Positions 1 through 7,092 of a DNA stretch of 28,524 nt are shown piece by piece (within the stretch, counting starts at the first letter, position 1; each line of letters starts with the position of its first letter). The position numbers and the translations under genes were made by a program. The notes under the pieces were generated by a model, which saw only the letters and a list, made by a program, of their open reading frames with translations, was not told where the DNA came from and made no database searches. This stretch comes from an uncultured Faecalibaculum sp. (GTDB taxonomy: Bacteria > Bacillota_I > Bacilli_A > Erysipelotrichales > Erysipelotrichaceae), in assembly GCF_910588395.1 (NCBI RefSeq), contig NZ_CAJUPA010000033.1:1-28524 (forward strand), read 5' to 3'.

Positions 1-53
1 CAGTGCCGAACGGCACGCTGGGTGGTGTGAGAGGGACCTAGTCTCTACTCGAT
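1..53 (+). mobile_element. Group II intron 3' end (domains V-VI), partial
   Basis: This is the last 53 bases of a group II intron entering from the left. Bases 1-20 fold as a domain V-like hairpin: 1-3 pair with 18-20, 4-7 pair with 12-15, and bases 16-17 form a two-base bulge. Bases 29-50 fold as domain VI: 29-31 pair with 48-50 and 32-37 with 41-46, leaving A47 bulged. A47 is seven nucleotides from the 3' end (GAT at 51-53), the position expected for the branch-point adenosine. The GGTGGTGTGAGAGG stretch is typical of bacterial intron 3' ends as I remember them. The maturase and the rest lie outside the window. The boundary is 8 bases beyond the ridA stop codon, with the intron running opposite to ridA. 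Confidence 0.85.
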
Positions 54-61
54 CTGGTCTG

Positions 62-472
62 TCAGTTTTCGCAGTCGGTGCATCCGGCACTGCCCTGCAT
101 GGCCCGTTCGTGCCGCAGGGTGTTGACCCCCTGCCCTTCAATGGCCACCATGGCGTCGTTTTCCAGACCGGCTACCTGCACGATGGTCACAGCCGGATAG
201 GGCGCTTCCACAAAGTTGCGGAATACACTGAGAAACATATCCCGGTTTTCCATATCCGTCAGATACACGGTGTACTTCACCAGATGATCCATGCGGAGAT
301 CCAGATCCTTCAGAACATCCATCACCCGGTAGCAGGCGGTCACCGCCTGTTCCTGAAAGGTGATGCCTCTGCCTGTCTGAGCGCTCATATACACAAAGTC
401 ACCCATCTGCACGACATTGGAAATGCATTCATCCCGGGGAATGGAATCCCCTACTTTCAAAAACATGTTCAT
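62..472 (-). CDS. ridA: RidA/YjgF family imine deaminase
   Basis: RidA proteins hydrolyse reactive enamine/imine intermediates released by PLP enzymes such as threonine dehydratase, giving 2-ketoacids and ammonia. They act in the cytosol as trimers. The 136-residue length is close to the family norm (about 125-130). The family pattern is visible: a 'GDFVYMSAQTG' strand near residues 24-34, 'VKYTVYLTDM' near 65-74, and a C-terminal 'PYPAVTIVQVAGL...VAIEG' segment. The usual catalytic Arg of the PxRS motif is replaced here by 'PYPAVT', so this may be a paralogue (Rid-type) rather than classic RidA. The Shine-Dalgarno is weak, and ATG at 472 or the third codon could be the start. It lies downstream of ftsK but behind a terminator, with its own possible promoter. 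A group II intron begins 8 bases past the stop. Confidence 0.85.
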   Translation of the reverse strand: MNMFLKVGDSIPRDECISNVVQMGDFVYMSAQTGRGITFQEQAVTACYRVMDVLKDLDLRMDHLVKYTVYLTDMENRDMFLSVFRNFVEAPYPAVTIVQVAGLENDAMVAIEGQGVNTLRHERAMQGSAGCTDCEN

Positions 473-500
473 AGTCTCAAAGCCTCAAATCTCTTTTCCC

Positions 501-529
501 ATTATCTCAGGTATCTCCGGGTTTTTCAT
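501..529 (-). promoter_or_regulatory. Possible ridA promoter
   Basis: On the minus strand ATGAAA (524-529) and GATAAT (501-506) are separated by 17 bases. This is a fair sigma-A-type match lying between the ftsK terminator and ridA. Neither box is consensus, so the call is tentative. Confidence 0.4.
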
Positions 530-596
530 CCCTTTTACCGGCTGGCGGACATGATCGGACCATTTCCTGCCAGCCTCTGCACCTGTTTCCCTGGCG

Positions 597-633
597 AAAA
601 ACAGCCAATGGCACGTTTTGCGCCACTGGCTGT
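597..633 (-). terminator. Intrinsic terminator after ftsK
   Basis: Read on the minus strand, ACAGCCAGTGGC (622-633) pairs with GCCATTGGCTGT (601-612) with one G-T wobble. It is followed by a run of five T (597-601). It lies 37 bases past the ftsK stop and separates ftsK from ridA. Confidence 0.85.
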
Positions 634-669
634 CATGGGTATTCAGATGCAGATGGACGTCATCTGCCG

Positions 670-3330
670 CTACTCCATCCCCGGCTGTTCCCGGTTGTCC
701 TCCACCAGGACCTCCCGGGGTTTGGACCCTCTGGCAGGCCCGATGATGCCGTTGACTTCCAGTACATCCATCAGCCGCGCCGCCCGGGCATAGCCGATGG
801 AAAACCGCCGCTGGATCAGGGAGGTGCTGGCTTTGCGGGTCTGCACCACAAAGTGCTTTACATCGTTGTACAGCGGATCCGCTGCCTCCGGCGCCGCCTG
901 TCCGCCCTGGGTCTGCAGATCCCGCAGCGTGATGAAGGCATCATCATACTGAGGCCTGCCCTGGGCTTTGACATAATCGGAAATGCGGTTCACTTCCTCA
1001 TCCTTGATGAACACACCTTGCACCCGGGTGGCGCTGGTCTCGCCATTGGGCAGATACAGCATGTCGCCATAGCCCAGCAGCCGCTCGGCCCCGGTCTGAT
1101 CCAGGATCGTCCGGGAATCCACCGCGCTGGAGACCGCAAAGGCAATCCGGCTGGGAATGTTGGCCTTGATCACGCCGGTGATCACATCCACGCTGGGACG
1201 CTGCGTCGCCACAATGAGATGGATCCCTGCAGCCCGGGCCAGCTGGGTGATGCGCTGAATGCTCTGCTCCACTTCCTTGGCCCCTGCCAGCATCAGATCC
1301 GCCAGCTCGTCAATGATCACCACGATCCGGGGCAGCGGTTTGAGCTTCTCCTCCGGATGCGTCTGCAGATAGGCATTGTAGGCTGTGATGTTGCGCACCC
1401 CGCAGATTCCGAACAGATCATACCGGTGGTCCATCATCTCCACCACCACCTTCAGTGCCTTGTTGGCCAGCTCCGAGTCCGTGATCACCGGAGCCAGCAG
1501 ATGGGGCACATCTGCATAGGGAGTGAATTCCACCTTCTTGGGATCCACCAGGATCAGCTTCACATCATCGGGCTTTGTCCGCATCAGCAGACTGCAGATG
1601 ATGGAATTCACGCACACGGACTTGCCGGATCCGGTGGCACCGGCAATCAGCAGATGCGGCATGCGGTCCAGACGGCCGAATATGTTTTCTCCCTGCAGGT
1701 CCTTGCCCAGGGCAAACAGCAGTTTCTGTCCCTGCAGATCCTGGGGAACCGCCGCCAGCAGTTCCTTCATCTGCACCGCAGTTTTCTGCGCATTGGGGAT
1801 TTCAATGCCCACAGCGGATTTGCCGGGAATCGGGGCTTCGATCCGGATATCCGTAGCCCCCAGCGCCATCTGAATGTCGTTCTGGAGATTGGAAATCCGG
1901 GATACCCGCACACCCATATCCGGCTTCACCTCGAACCGGGTCACGGAAGGCCCGATGTGGATTGCCACCAGAGAAGCCTCCACATTGAACTCCGACAGGA
2001 TCCGGATCAGCTTCTCCCCCTGCTTGCCGGCATAGGTGCGGTTTTCGTTCCCCCGCCCCCGTCTGGCCACCGGATCCAGCAGACTGTTCCTGGGCAGCAC
2101 ATACGAACGGTAGTCTCCGGGCAGCAGCTGCCCGGCGTCCTCTTTTGAACCCCCGGAACCGGCTGTCTGACCGGCTGTTTTGTCTGCAGCAGGACGTGCC
2201 ACACGCTGCACGGCACTGGGCATCTCCTTTTCCGGCTCAGACCGCTTGTCAGCCACAGCATCCAGGATTCCCGGCTGCACCCGCTGCGCTTCGGATTTCG
2301 GAGCGGATCCATGCACCGGATGGCTTGTACCGGCAATGTCCTCCGCACGGATGTCAATGCCCTCCAGCAGCTGAGGCTCCTGGTCATCGATCAGATCCGG
2401 AAACGAATCCGCCTCTGTCACAGCAACCGCCGGCCTGACCGGTTTCCGGACATCCGCCGCCTTGCGCTTTTTCCGTCCGCCGGATGTCTCAGGCCGGCCA
2501 GCACCTTTCCGGGTGACTTCATCCACACTCAGCATCGTCATGCCGTTTCTGCGGCGCCCGCCGGCAGCCCCACGACCATCCAGTGCCCCGGGACGGGCCC
2601 GCTGCCGGTCGTCTTCCTCTTCATCCCCGAAAGCGAAGAGATCCCCCGGGTCTTCCTCCACAGCAGCCCGGTATGCCTCCCGCTGCGCCCGGCGCTTTTC
2701 CAGAGAATCCCGCAGTTTCTCCGGCGGTTCATACAGCAGCGGAATCGCCGAGAGAAACACCAGCAGCGCCGCCATGACAAAGCAGCCCGTCCGGGAGAAC
2801 AGAGCCGCACACAGGCCATACAGCACGCAGCCCAGCAAACCGCCGGCACTGGAAGCCTGTCCCGCCAGAATCGCCCCTGAATCCCGGAACAGCACCTGCA
2901 GCGGCTGCCACACCTGACCGGCACTCTGCACCTGCCAGGTGCACAGAAACAGAGACACACCCGCCGCCAGACACAGCAGTCCGATCCAGAACCGCCGCGG
3001 CACCGGCTGGCGGTGTCCGGTCCAGAACAGCCACACCGGGATCAGGACCCCGGCCAGCCACAGGCCCCAGGACAGCTGACCCGTCAGCCAGACACCAGCC
3101 TGAAACAGCAGCGTGCCCGCGGCACCCAGATGGAACAGGGCCATCACCGACACAGCCGCACTGACCGCCAGCAGCCCCAGACGGAACAAAGGGGAGCGCA
3201 TCATGGATGCGCTTCCCGCTGTGGTTTTTCTCTGACTGCTTCCTGTCTGCTTCCGCCTGCTGCCTGCAGGCTTCCGGGACCGGGACGCTGCCGTTTTTTT
3301 CTTCGCCGGGGCTTTTTTCTTCGCCGCCAA
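670..3330 (-). CDS. ftsK: DNA translocase FtsK/SpoIIIE
   Basis: This is a septum-anchored, ATP-driven double-stranded DNA pump that clears chromosome DNA from the closing division site. The 886-residue protein has a very basic N-terminus (Lys/Arg/Ala-rich, residues 2-40) and several membrane segments between about 45 and 200. A charged linker of low complexity runs to about 430, followed by the alpha domain. The motor carries Walker A 'GATGSGKS' (Lys near 570) and Walker B 'VVIIDELADL'. A C-terminal winged-helix gamma domain ('LIQRRFSIGYARAARLMD') reads polarity sequences. The start is a TTG that directly follows the TAA of the RNase J gene, with AGAGG six bases before it. The next Met is at codon 43, inside the basic leader. 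The arrangement with rnjB upstream matches B. subtilis rnjB-spoIIIE. Whether it acts in vegetative division or sporulation cannot be told. Confidence 0.95.
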   Translation of the reverse strand: MAAKKKAPAKKKTAASRSRKPAGSRRKQTGSSQRKTTAGSASMMRSPLFRLGLLAVSAAVSVMALFHLGAAGTLLFQAGVWLTGQLSWGLWLAGVLIPVWLFWTGHRQPVPRRFWIGLLCLAAGVSLFLCTWQVQSAGQVWQPLQVLFRDSGAILAGQASSAGGLLGCVLYGLCAALFSRTGCFVMAALLVFLSAIPLLYEPPEKLRDSLEKRRAQREAYRAAVEEDPGDLFAFGDEEEDDRQRARPGALDGRGAAGGRRRNGMTMLSVDEVTRKGAGRPETSGGRKKRKAADVRKPVRPAVAVTEADSFPDLIDDQEPQLLEGIDIRAEDIAGTSHPVHGSAPKSEAQRVQPGILDAVADKRSEPEKEMPSAVQRVARPAADKTAGQTAGSGGSKEDAGQLLPGDYRSYVLPRNSLLDPVARRGRGNENRTYAGKQGEKLIRILSEFNVEASLVAIHIGPSVTRFEVKPDMGVRVSRISNLQNDIQMALGATDIRIEAPIPGKSAVGIEIPNAQKTAVQMKELLAAVPQDLQGQKLLFALGKDLQGENIFGRLDRMPHLLIAGATGSGKSVCVNSIICSLLMRTKPDDVKLILVDPKKVEFTPYADVPHLLAPVITDSELANKALKVVVEMMDHRYDLFGICGVRNITAYNAYLQTHPEEKLKPLPRIVVIIDELADLMLAGAKEVEQSIQRITQLARAAGIHLIVATQRPSVDVITGVIKANIPSRIAFAVSSAVDSRTILDQTGAERLLGYGDMLYLPNGETSATRVQGVFIKDEEVNRISDYVKAQGRPQYDDAFITLRDLQTQGGQAAPEAADPLYNDVKHFVVQTRKASTSLIQRRFSIGYARAARLMDVLEVNGIIGPARGSKPREVLVEDNREQPGME

Positions 3331-5034
3331 TTACTGCCTCTGCCCGATTTCCAGGATCACAGGCAGCACCATCGGCCGCTTGCCCGTGGTCTTGAACAGA
3401 TACTTGGAGACCTTGTCCCGGATCTGAGAACGGGTTTCCAGATTCTCGTATTTCTTCTGCTCCACGTTCTCCCTGATGGTCTCCTCCATGATCTTCGCGC
3501 ACTCCGCCGTGATGTACTCCGCATCCCGGAGGTAAATGAATCCCCTGGTCTGAATATCCGGACCATTGGCGATTTTCTTGGTCTTCGCATCCAGTCCGAT
3601 CGCCAGCACCATGACCCCGTCCGTGGACAGGATCTCCCGGTCCTTCAGCACCACGCCGGCCATATCCCAGTTTTCCTTGCCATCGATCATCGTGTCATGC
3701 AGCTCGGCCTCCATCTTGCAGGAAACCAGCTCGCCATCCTCGAACACCGCCATCTGGCCATTGTCCAGAATCTGAATGTGATCCGGCTCAATGCCCATCT
3801 CCTCGGCAATCATCGCATTCGCGCACAGCATCCGGTATTCTCCCTTCACCGGCAGGTAATACTTCGGACGGCACATGAAAATCATCATCTTCAGATCTTC
3901 TTTCGACGCATGCATCGACAGCACCTTCTTATGGTCAATGACCTTCAGGATCCCGCCCCGTTTGTAGATGTCGTTTTCCATGGACTTGTACACCGTCTCC
4001 ACACCCGGCACCACCGGACTGGCAATCACGATCACATCATCCGAAGAGAACTGCAGATCATCCACCTCATTGTTGGCAATGTTGGACAGCTGCTTGAACA
4101 GCGGCGTGCCCTGACCGGAAATCAGGATCACCGTATCCTTGTGATCCCGGGTTTTGTCCACGGGAATGATCAGATGCCGGGGAATGTCAATGCCGATATC
4201 CTCCAGCCCGTCCACCAGACGCCGCAGCTCCTTGTCATACAGCACCAGCGGCCGGTTCGCCTCCCGGCACGCTGCCATGACCTCCTGAATCTGATACACC
4301 GACTGGGTATAGACACTGATGAAGATGTGACGGTCCGGATACTGCGTGAAGGTATCCTCCAGAATCGGCAGGATCCGGTGCCGGGGACTTGTGTTGCCTG
4401 AACGCTCCGCACCCTTGGACTCCTGCAGCAGCACCAACACCCCTTCCTGCCCCAGCTTGGAACAGATTGTGATGTTGCCCCGGAAATGATCATCCAGGTC
4501 ATCGAAGTTCTCCACGAACTCCCCGGAATACACCACATAGCCCTGACTGGTGGAAATCGCCAGACCGTAGGCACCGGGATAGGACTGCGTCACCGGGAAG
4601 AAAATGATCTTCCGTCCGCCGATCCGCTTGGAATCATGCCGGTTGATCTTGTGAATCTTGACCCCGGTGATCTTTTCCTTTTTCAGCATCCGGGAGATCT
4701 CCTTCGCCGCCAGCGGCGGGGTATAGATATCCGCCTTCACCTGCCGCAGCAGATGCGGCAGCGCACCCATGACATCATCATGACCGTGGGTAATGAAAAT
4801 CGCCTTCACCCGGTCCTTCTTGTCCTGGAACCAGGTGAAATCCTGAATGATGTATTCGATTCCCAGAGACTGGGAGGCATCCGGGAATTTCAGCCCCGCC
4901 TCAATGACATAAATATCCTCGCCGGCTTCCACCACCAGCATGTTCTTGCCGTCTTCATCCAGCCCGCCCAGCGCCATGATCTTCACAGCATTGTCTTTTT
5001 TTGCGGCTTTTGCATTATTATTTTTGTTTGGCAT
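3331..5034 (-). CDS. rnjB: Ribonuclease J2-like protein with degenerate metal site
   Basis: RNase J enzymes are metallo-beta-lactamase/beta-CASP nucleases that combine 5'-to-3' exonuclease and endonuclease activity on mRNA and rRNA. J2 is the weak or inactive partner of J1. This 567-residue protein is full length, from 'VKIMALGGLDEDGKNMLVVE' near residue 17 to a C-terminal 'PMVLPVILEIG'. However, the motif THGHxDH reads HGHDDV (V88), the second-motif His is Gln (Q150), TGDFK reads SGEFV (E172), and PVHGEYR reads PVKGEYR (K397). It is therefore probably not a competent two-metal nuclease. The start is chosen at ATG 5034 because AGGAGGG lies 5 bases before it; an upstream in-frame ATG at 5061 has no such site. 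It abuts ftsK with no gap, as in B. subtilis rnjB-spoIIIE order, and is probably cotranscribed with it. Confidence 0.9.
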   Translation of the reverse strand: MPNKNNNAKAAKKDNAVKIMALGGLDEDGKNMLVVEAGEDIYVIEAGLKFPDASQSLGIEYIIQDFTWFQDKKDRVKAIFITHGHDDVMGALPHLLRQVKADIYTPPLAAKEISRMLKKEKITGVKIHKINRHDSKRIGGRKIIFFPVTQSYPGAYGLAISTSQGYVVYSGEFVENFDDLDDHFRGNITICSKLGQEGVLVLLQESKGAERSGNTSPRHRILPILEDTFTQYPDRHIFISVYTQSVYQIQEVMAACREANRPLVLYDKELRRLVDGLEDIGIDIPRHLIIPVDKTRDHKDTVILISGQGTPLFKQLSNIANNEVDDLQFSSDDVIVIASPVVPGVETVYKSMENDIYKRGGILKVIDHKKVLSMHASKEDLKMMIFMCRPKYYLPVKGEYRMLCANAMIAEEMGIEPDHIQILDNGQMAVFEDGELVSCKMEAELHDTMIDGKENWDMAGVVLKDREILSTDGVMVLAIGLDAKTKKIANGPDIQTRGFIYLRDAEYITAECAKIMEETIRENVEQKKYENLETRSQIRDKVSKYLFKTTGKRPMVLPVILEIGQRQ

Positions 5035-5063
5035 TTCAGCCCTCCTGTTGATTCTTACCATTC

Positions 5064-5093
5064 ATTATAAACCATCTGCCCCTACCATCTCAC
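5064..5093 (-). promoter_or_regulatory. Likely rnjB-ftsK promoter
   Basis: On the minus strand GTGAGA (5088-5093) and a perfect TATAAT (5064-5069) are 18 bases apart. The -10 box lies 29 bases before the chosen start of the RNase J2 gene, leaving room for its strong Shine-Dalgarno. Confidence 0.6.
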
Positions 5094-5100
5094 CTCTTGC

Positions 5101-5172
5101 CTGTTCCGGAATGAACAGCCTGCCGATGGACAGATCCCGCCGGGCGGATCTGTCAGAGCCGGGCATGCCGGC
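5101..5172. other. Three consecutive stem-loops between miaB and rnjB
   Basis: Three hairpins stand in a row: CTGTTC/GAACAG (5101-5118), GACAGATCC/GGATCTGTC (5129-5154, nine perfect pairs) and GCCGG/CCGGC (about 5158-5172). None is followed by a T-run on either strand, so they are not clear intrinsic terminators. They lie after the miaB stop and upstream of the rnjB promoter, so they would form the miaB 3' end. Confidence 0.5.
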
Positions 5173-5197
5173 AGCAGCGGCATCAGGCGGCCAATCT

Positions 5198-6649
5198 TCA
5201 GTCTGCCGGCGTATCCGTGACCAGATGGCCATCCAGGGAGAAGGTTTTGGCGGTTTCAATGAAAACCGGCACAATGTCCCCGGCTTTCACTCCGTCACCG
5301 GTGAAGTTCACCAGCTTGTTTGTCTCCGTATAGCCGGAGAGTACTGCCGGATTGCGCTTGCTGGGGCCATCCACCAGCACCTGCACGGTCTTTCCTTCAT
5401 ACGCCTTCATTTTCTCCAGTGCATACTCGTTCCAGACCTGATTCAGCTGCTGAAGCCGGTCTTTTTTCACCTGCGGCGACACCGGATCCTCCATGCGTGC
5501 TGCCGGGGTACCCGGACGGGGGGAATAGATGAATGTGAAGGCGGAATCAAACCGGCAGGCTTTCACCATCTCCAGCGTATGGGCAAAGGCCTCGTCGCTT
5601 TCATCCGGGAATCCCACAATGATGTCCGTGCTCACAGCCACCCCGGGGATCCGGGCAGTGATGGAATCGTACAGCGCCTTGTATTCCTCCGCTGTATACC
5701 GGCGTCCCATTCGCCGCAGCACATCCGTGTCTCCGGACTGCAGCGGCAGATGGATATAGGGCATGATGTTGTCATACCGGGCGATGACATCGATCATTTC
5801 CTGCGTGAAGTCCCAGGGGTGGCTGGTCATGAAGCGGATCCGGTCGATGCCCGTGCGGGCGGTCTCTTCCAGCAGCGAGGCAAAGGTCAGATCCTGATCC
5901 AGGTCCTTGCCGTAGGCATTCACGTTCTGCCCCAGCAGCGTCACCTCTCTGTAGCCGGCTTCCTTCAGTTCCCGGATCTCCTTCAGAATATCCTCCATGG
6001 TCCGGGAACGCTGTTTGCCCCGGGTGTAAGGCACGATGCAGTAGGTGCAGAACTTGTCGCAGCCATACATGATGTTGACCCAGGCTTTGTGCTTTCCGAA
6101 CCGGCGCACCGGGAGATTTTCATAGACCTCTCCCTGCCGGGAATAAATGTGAACCACCCGGTCCTCGGTATCCATGGTTTCCACCAGCAGGGAAGGCAGA
6201 TCCTGGATGTTGTGGGTGCCGAACAGCAGCCGCACCCAGGGGTAGTGCGCCAGGACCCGCTTCACGAATTCATCCTCCTGCGCCATGCAGCCCGCCACGC
6301 CAATGATCACATCCGGGCGCTGTGAATAAATGCGCTTGAAGCTGCCCAGTTCTCCCAGAACCTTGTCCATGGCATTTTCCCGGATCGCGCAGGTATTCAC
6401 CAGAATGACATCCGCGTTCTCCGGGCCCTGAGCCGGCTGATAGCCCAGCGTTTCCAGGATTCCCGCCAGCGTCTCCGAATCCCGTTCATTGGCCTGACAG
6501 CCGTAGGTGGACAGCCAGTATGTTTTTCCTTCCCCCATGTTCACGGCGCTGGCCGGGATCATGAAGCTGTCCACCCGTTCCACCGCACCCCGTGTCCGTT
6601 TTCCGGCTTCCTTCAGATCCGGCAGATTCCAGTTTTTCAGCACTTTCAT
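5198..6649 (-). CDS. miaB: tRNA-2-methylthio-N6-dimethylallyladenosine synthase MiaB
   Basis: This radical-SAM methylthiotransferase adds a methylthio group to i6A37 in tRNAs that read UNN codons. The 483-residue protein has all three parts of the family. The N-terminal UPF0004 domain carries the three auxiliary-cluster cysteines (C51 in 'TYGCQANERDSE', C87 in 'NTCAIREN', C121 in 'VAGCMAQ'). The radical-SAM motif CxxxCxxC (C197, C201, C204, 'GCDKFCTYC') follows, and a C-terminal TRAM-like domain begins after about residue 420. The start is ATG 6649, preceded by GAAGGTGA at 8-9 bases; an upstream in-frame Met at 6736 would run into the ferredoxin terminator. The gene has its own TATAAT upstream and ends before a cluster of stem-loops. 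MtaB/RimO-type relatives are less likely given the motif set and length. Confidence 0.94.
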   Translation of the reverse strand: MKVLKNWNLPDLKEAGKRTRGAVERVDSFMIPASAVNMGEGKTYWLSTYGCQANERDSETLAGILETLGYQPAQGPENADVILVNTCAIRENAMDKVLGELGSFKRIYSQRPDVIIGVAGCMAQEDEFVKRVLAHYPWVRLLFGTHNIQDLPSLLVETMDTEDRVVHIYSRQGEVYENLPVRRFGKHKAWVNIMYGCDKFCTYCIVPYTRGKQRSRTMEDILKEIRELKEAGYREVTLLGQNVNAYGKDLDQDLTFASLLEETARTGIDRIRFMTSHPWDFTQEMIDVIARYDNIMPYIHLPLQSGDTDVLRRMGRRYTAEEYKALYDSITARIPGVAVSTDIIVGFPDESDEAFAHTLEMVKACRFDSAFTFIYSPRPGTPAARMEDPVSPQVKKDRLQQLNQVWNEYALEKMKAYEGKTVQVLVDGPSKRNPAVLSGYTETNKLVNFTGDGVKAGDIVPVFIETAKTFSLDGHLVTDTPAD

Positions 6650-6694
6650 AGTTGCACTCACCTTCCACAGACAGTTTCTGTCATTCAATCCATG

Positions 6695-6700
6695 ATTATA
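6695..6700 (-). promoter_or_regulatory. Probable miaB -10 box
   Basis: A perfect TATAAT on the minus strand lies 45 bases before the miaB start. The region where the -35 box should be is the T-run of the ferredoxin terminator and matches poorly, so only the -10 is supported. Confidence 0.45.
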
Positions 6701-6720
6701 CCTCCATTTGGCAGGAAAAG

Positions 6721-6747
6721 AAAAATGACCGGACATGCGTCCGGTCA
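6721..6747 (-). terminator. Intrinsic terminator after ferredoxin
   Basis: Read on the minus strand, TGACCGGAC (6739-6747) pairs perfectly with GTCCGGTCA (6726-6734) around a four-base loop and is followed by TTTTTCTTTT. It begins 24 bases past the ferredoxin stop. Confidence 0.93.
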
Positions 6748-6771
6748 GCTTGTCTGCTTTCTGAATTCAAA

Positions 6772-6948
6772 TCAGTCCAGAGTTACAGCGCCAACGGGGC
6801 AAACGCCTACGCAGGCACCGCAGTCGATGCATGTATCAGCGTCAACCTGAGCCTTGCCTTCATCGTTCAGTGCAATTGCACCTGTGGGGCATGCGCCTAC
6901 GCAAGCACCGCAGCCGATACATGTATCCTGATCTACTTTTGCTGCCAT
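6772..6948 (-). CDS. 2[4Fe-4S] ferredoxin, clostridial type
   Basis: This is a small soluble low-potential electron carrier of 58 residues. Two CxxCxxCxxxCP motifs (C10-C13-C16-C20 and C40-C43-C46-C50) each supply ligands for one [4Fe-4S] cluster. The two halves are clear internal repeats ('DTCIGCGACVGACP' and 'DTCIDCGACVGVCP'). This is the standard layout of anaerobe ferredoxins serving pyruvate:ferredoxin oxidoreductase or hydrogenase, though no partner gene is present here. The start ATG at 6948 has AGGAGG (6957-6962) eight bases upstream. It is a single-gene unit with its own near-consensus promoter and its own strong terminator, which suggests high expression. Confidence 0.97.
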   Translation of the reverse strand: MAAKVDQDTCIGCGACVGACPTGAIALNDEGKAQVDADTCIDCGACVGVCPVGAVTLD

Positions 6949-6981
6949 TCTATGTTCCTCCTGTTTTTTTCTGACAAAATC

Positions 6982-7010
6982 AGTATATGAGTTTTGGAAA
7001 CCTCTTTCAA
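6982..7010 (-). promoter_or_regulatory. Ferredoxin promoter, near-consensus
   Basis: On the minus strand TTGAAA (7005-7010) and TATACT (6982-6987) are separated by exactly 17 bases. They lie 34 bases before the ferredoxin ATG, in the AT-rich gap after the rny terminator. Confidence 0.85.
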
Positions 7011-7051
7011 CCCGGTTTGGTTAGCCTCATTTAATTCAGAACGCCGGAAGC

Positions 7052-7075
7052 AAAAAGAGACCCGGAGGTCTCTTT
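7052..7075 (-). terminator. Intrinsic terminator after rny
   Basis: On the minus strand AAAGAGACC (7067-7075) pairs with GGTCTCTTT (7054-7062) around CCGG-type loop bases 7063-7066. It runs into five T, starting 18 bases past the rny stop. Confidence 0.9.
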
Positions 7076-7092
7076 CATGCCGTTTGCAAATG

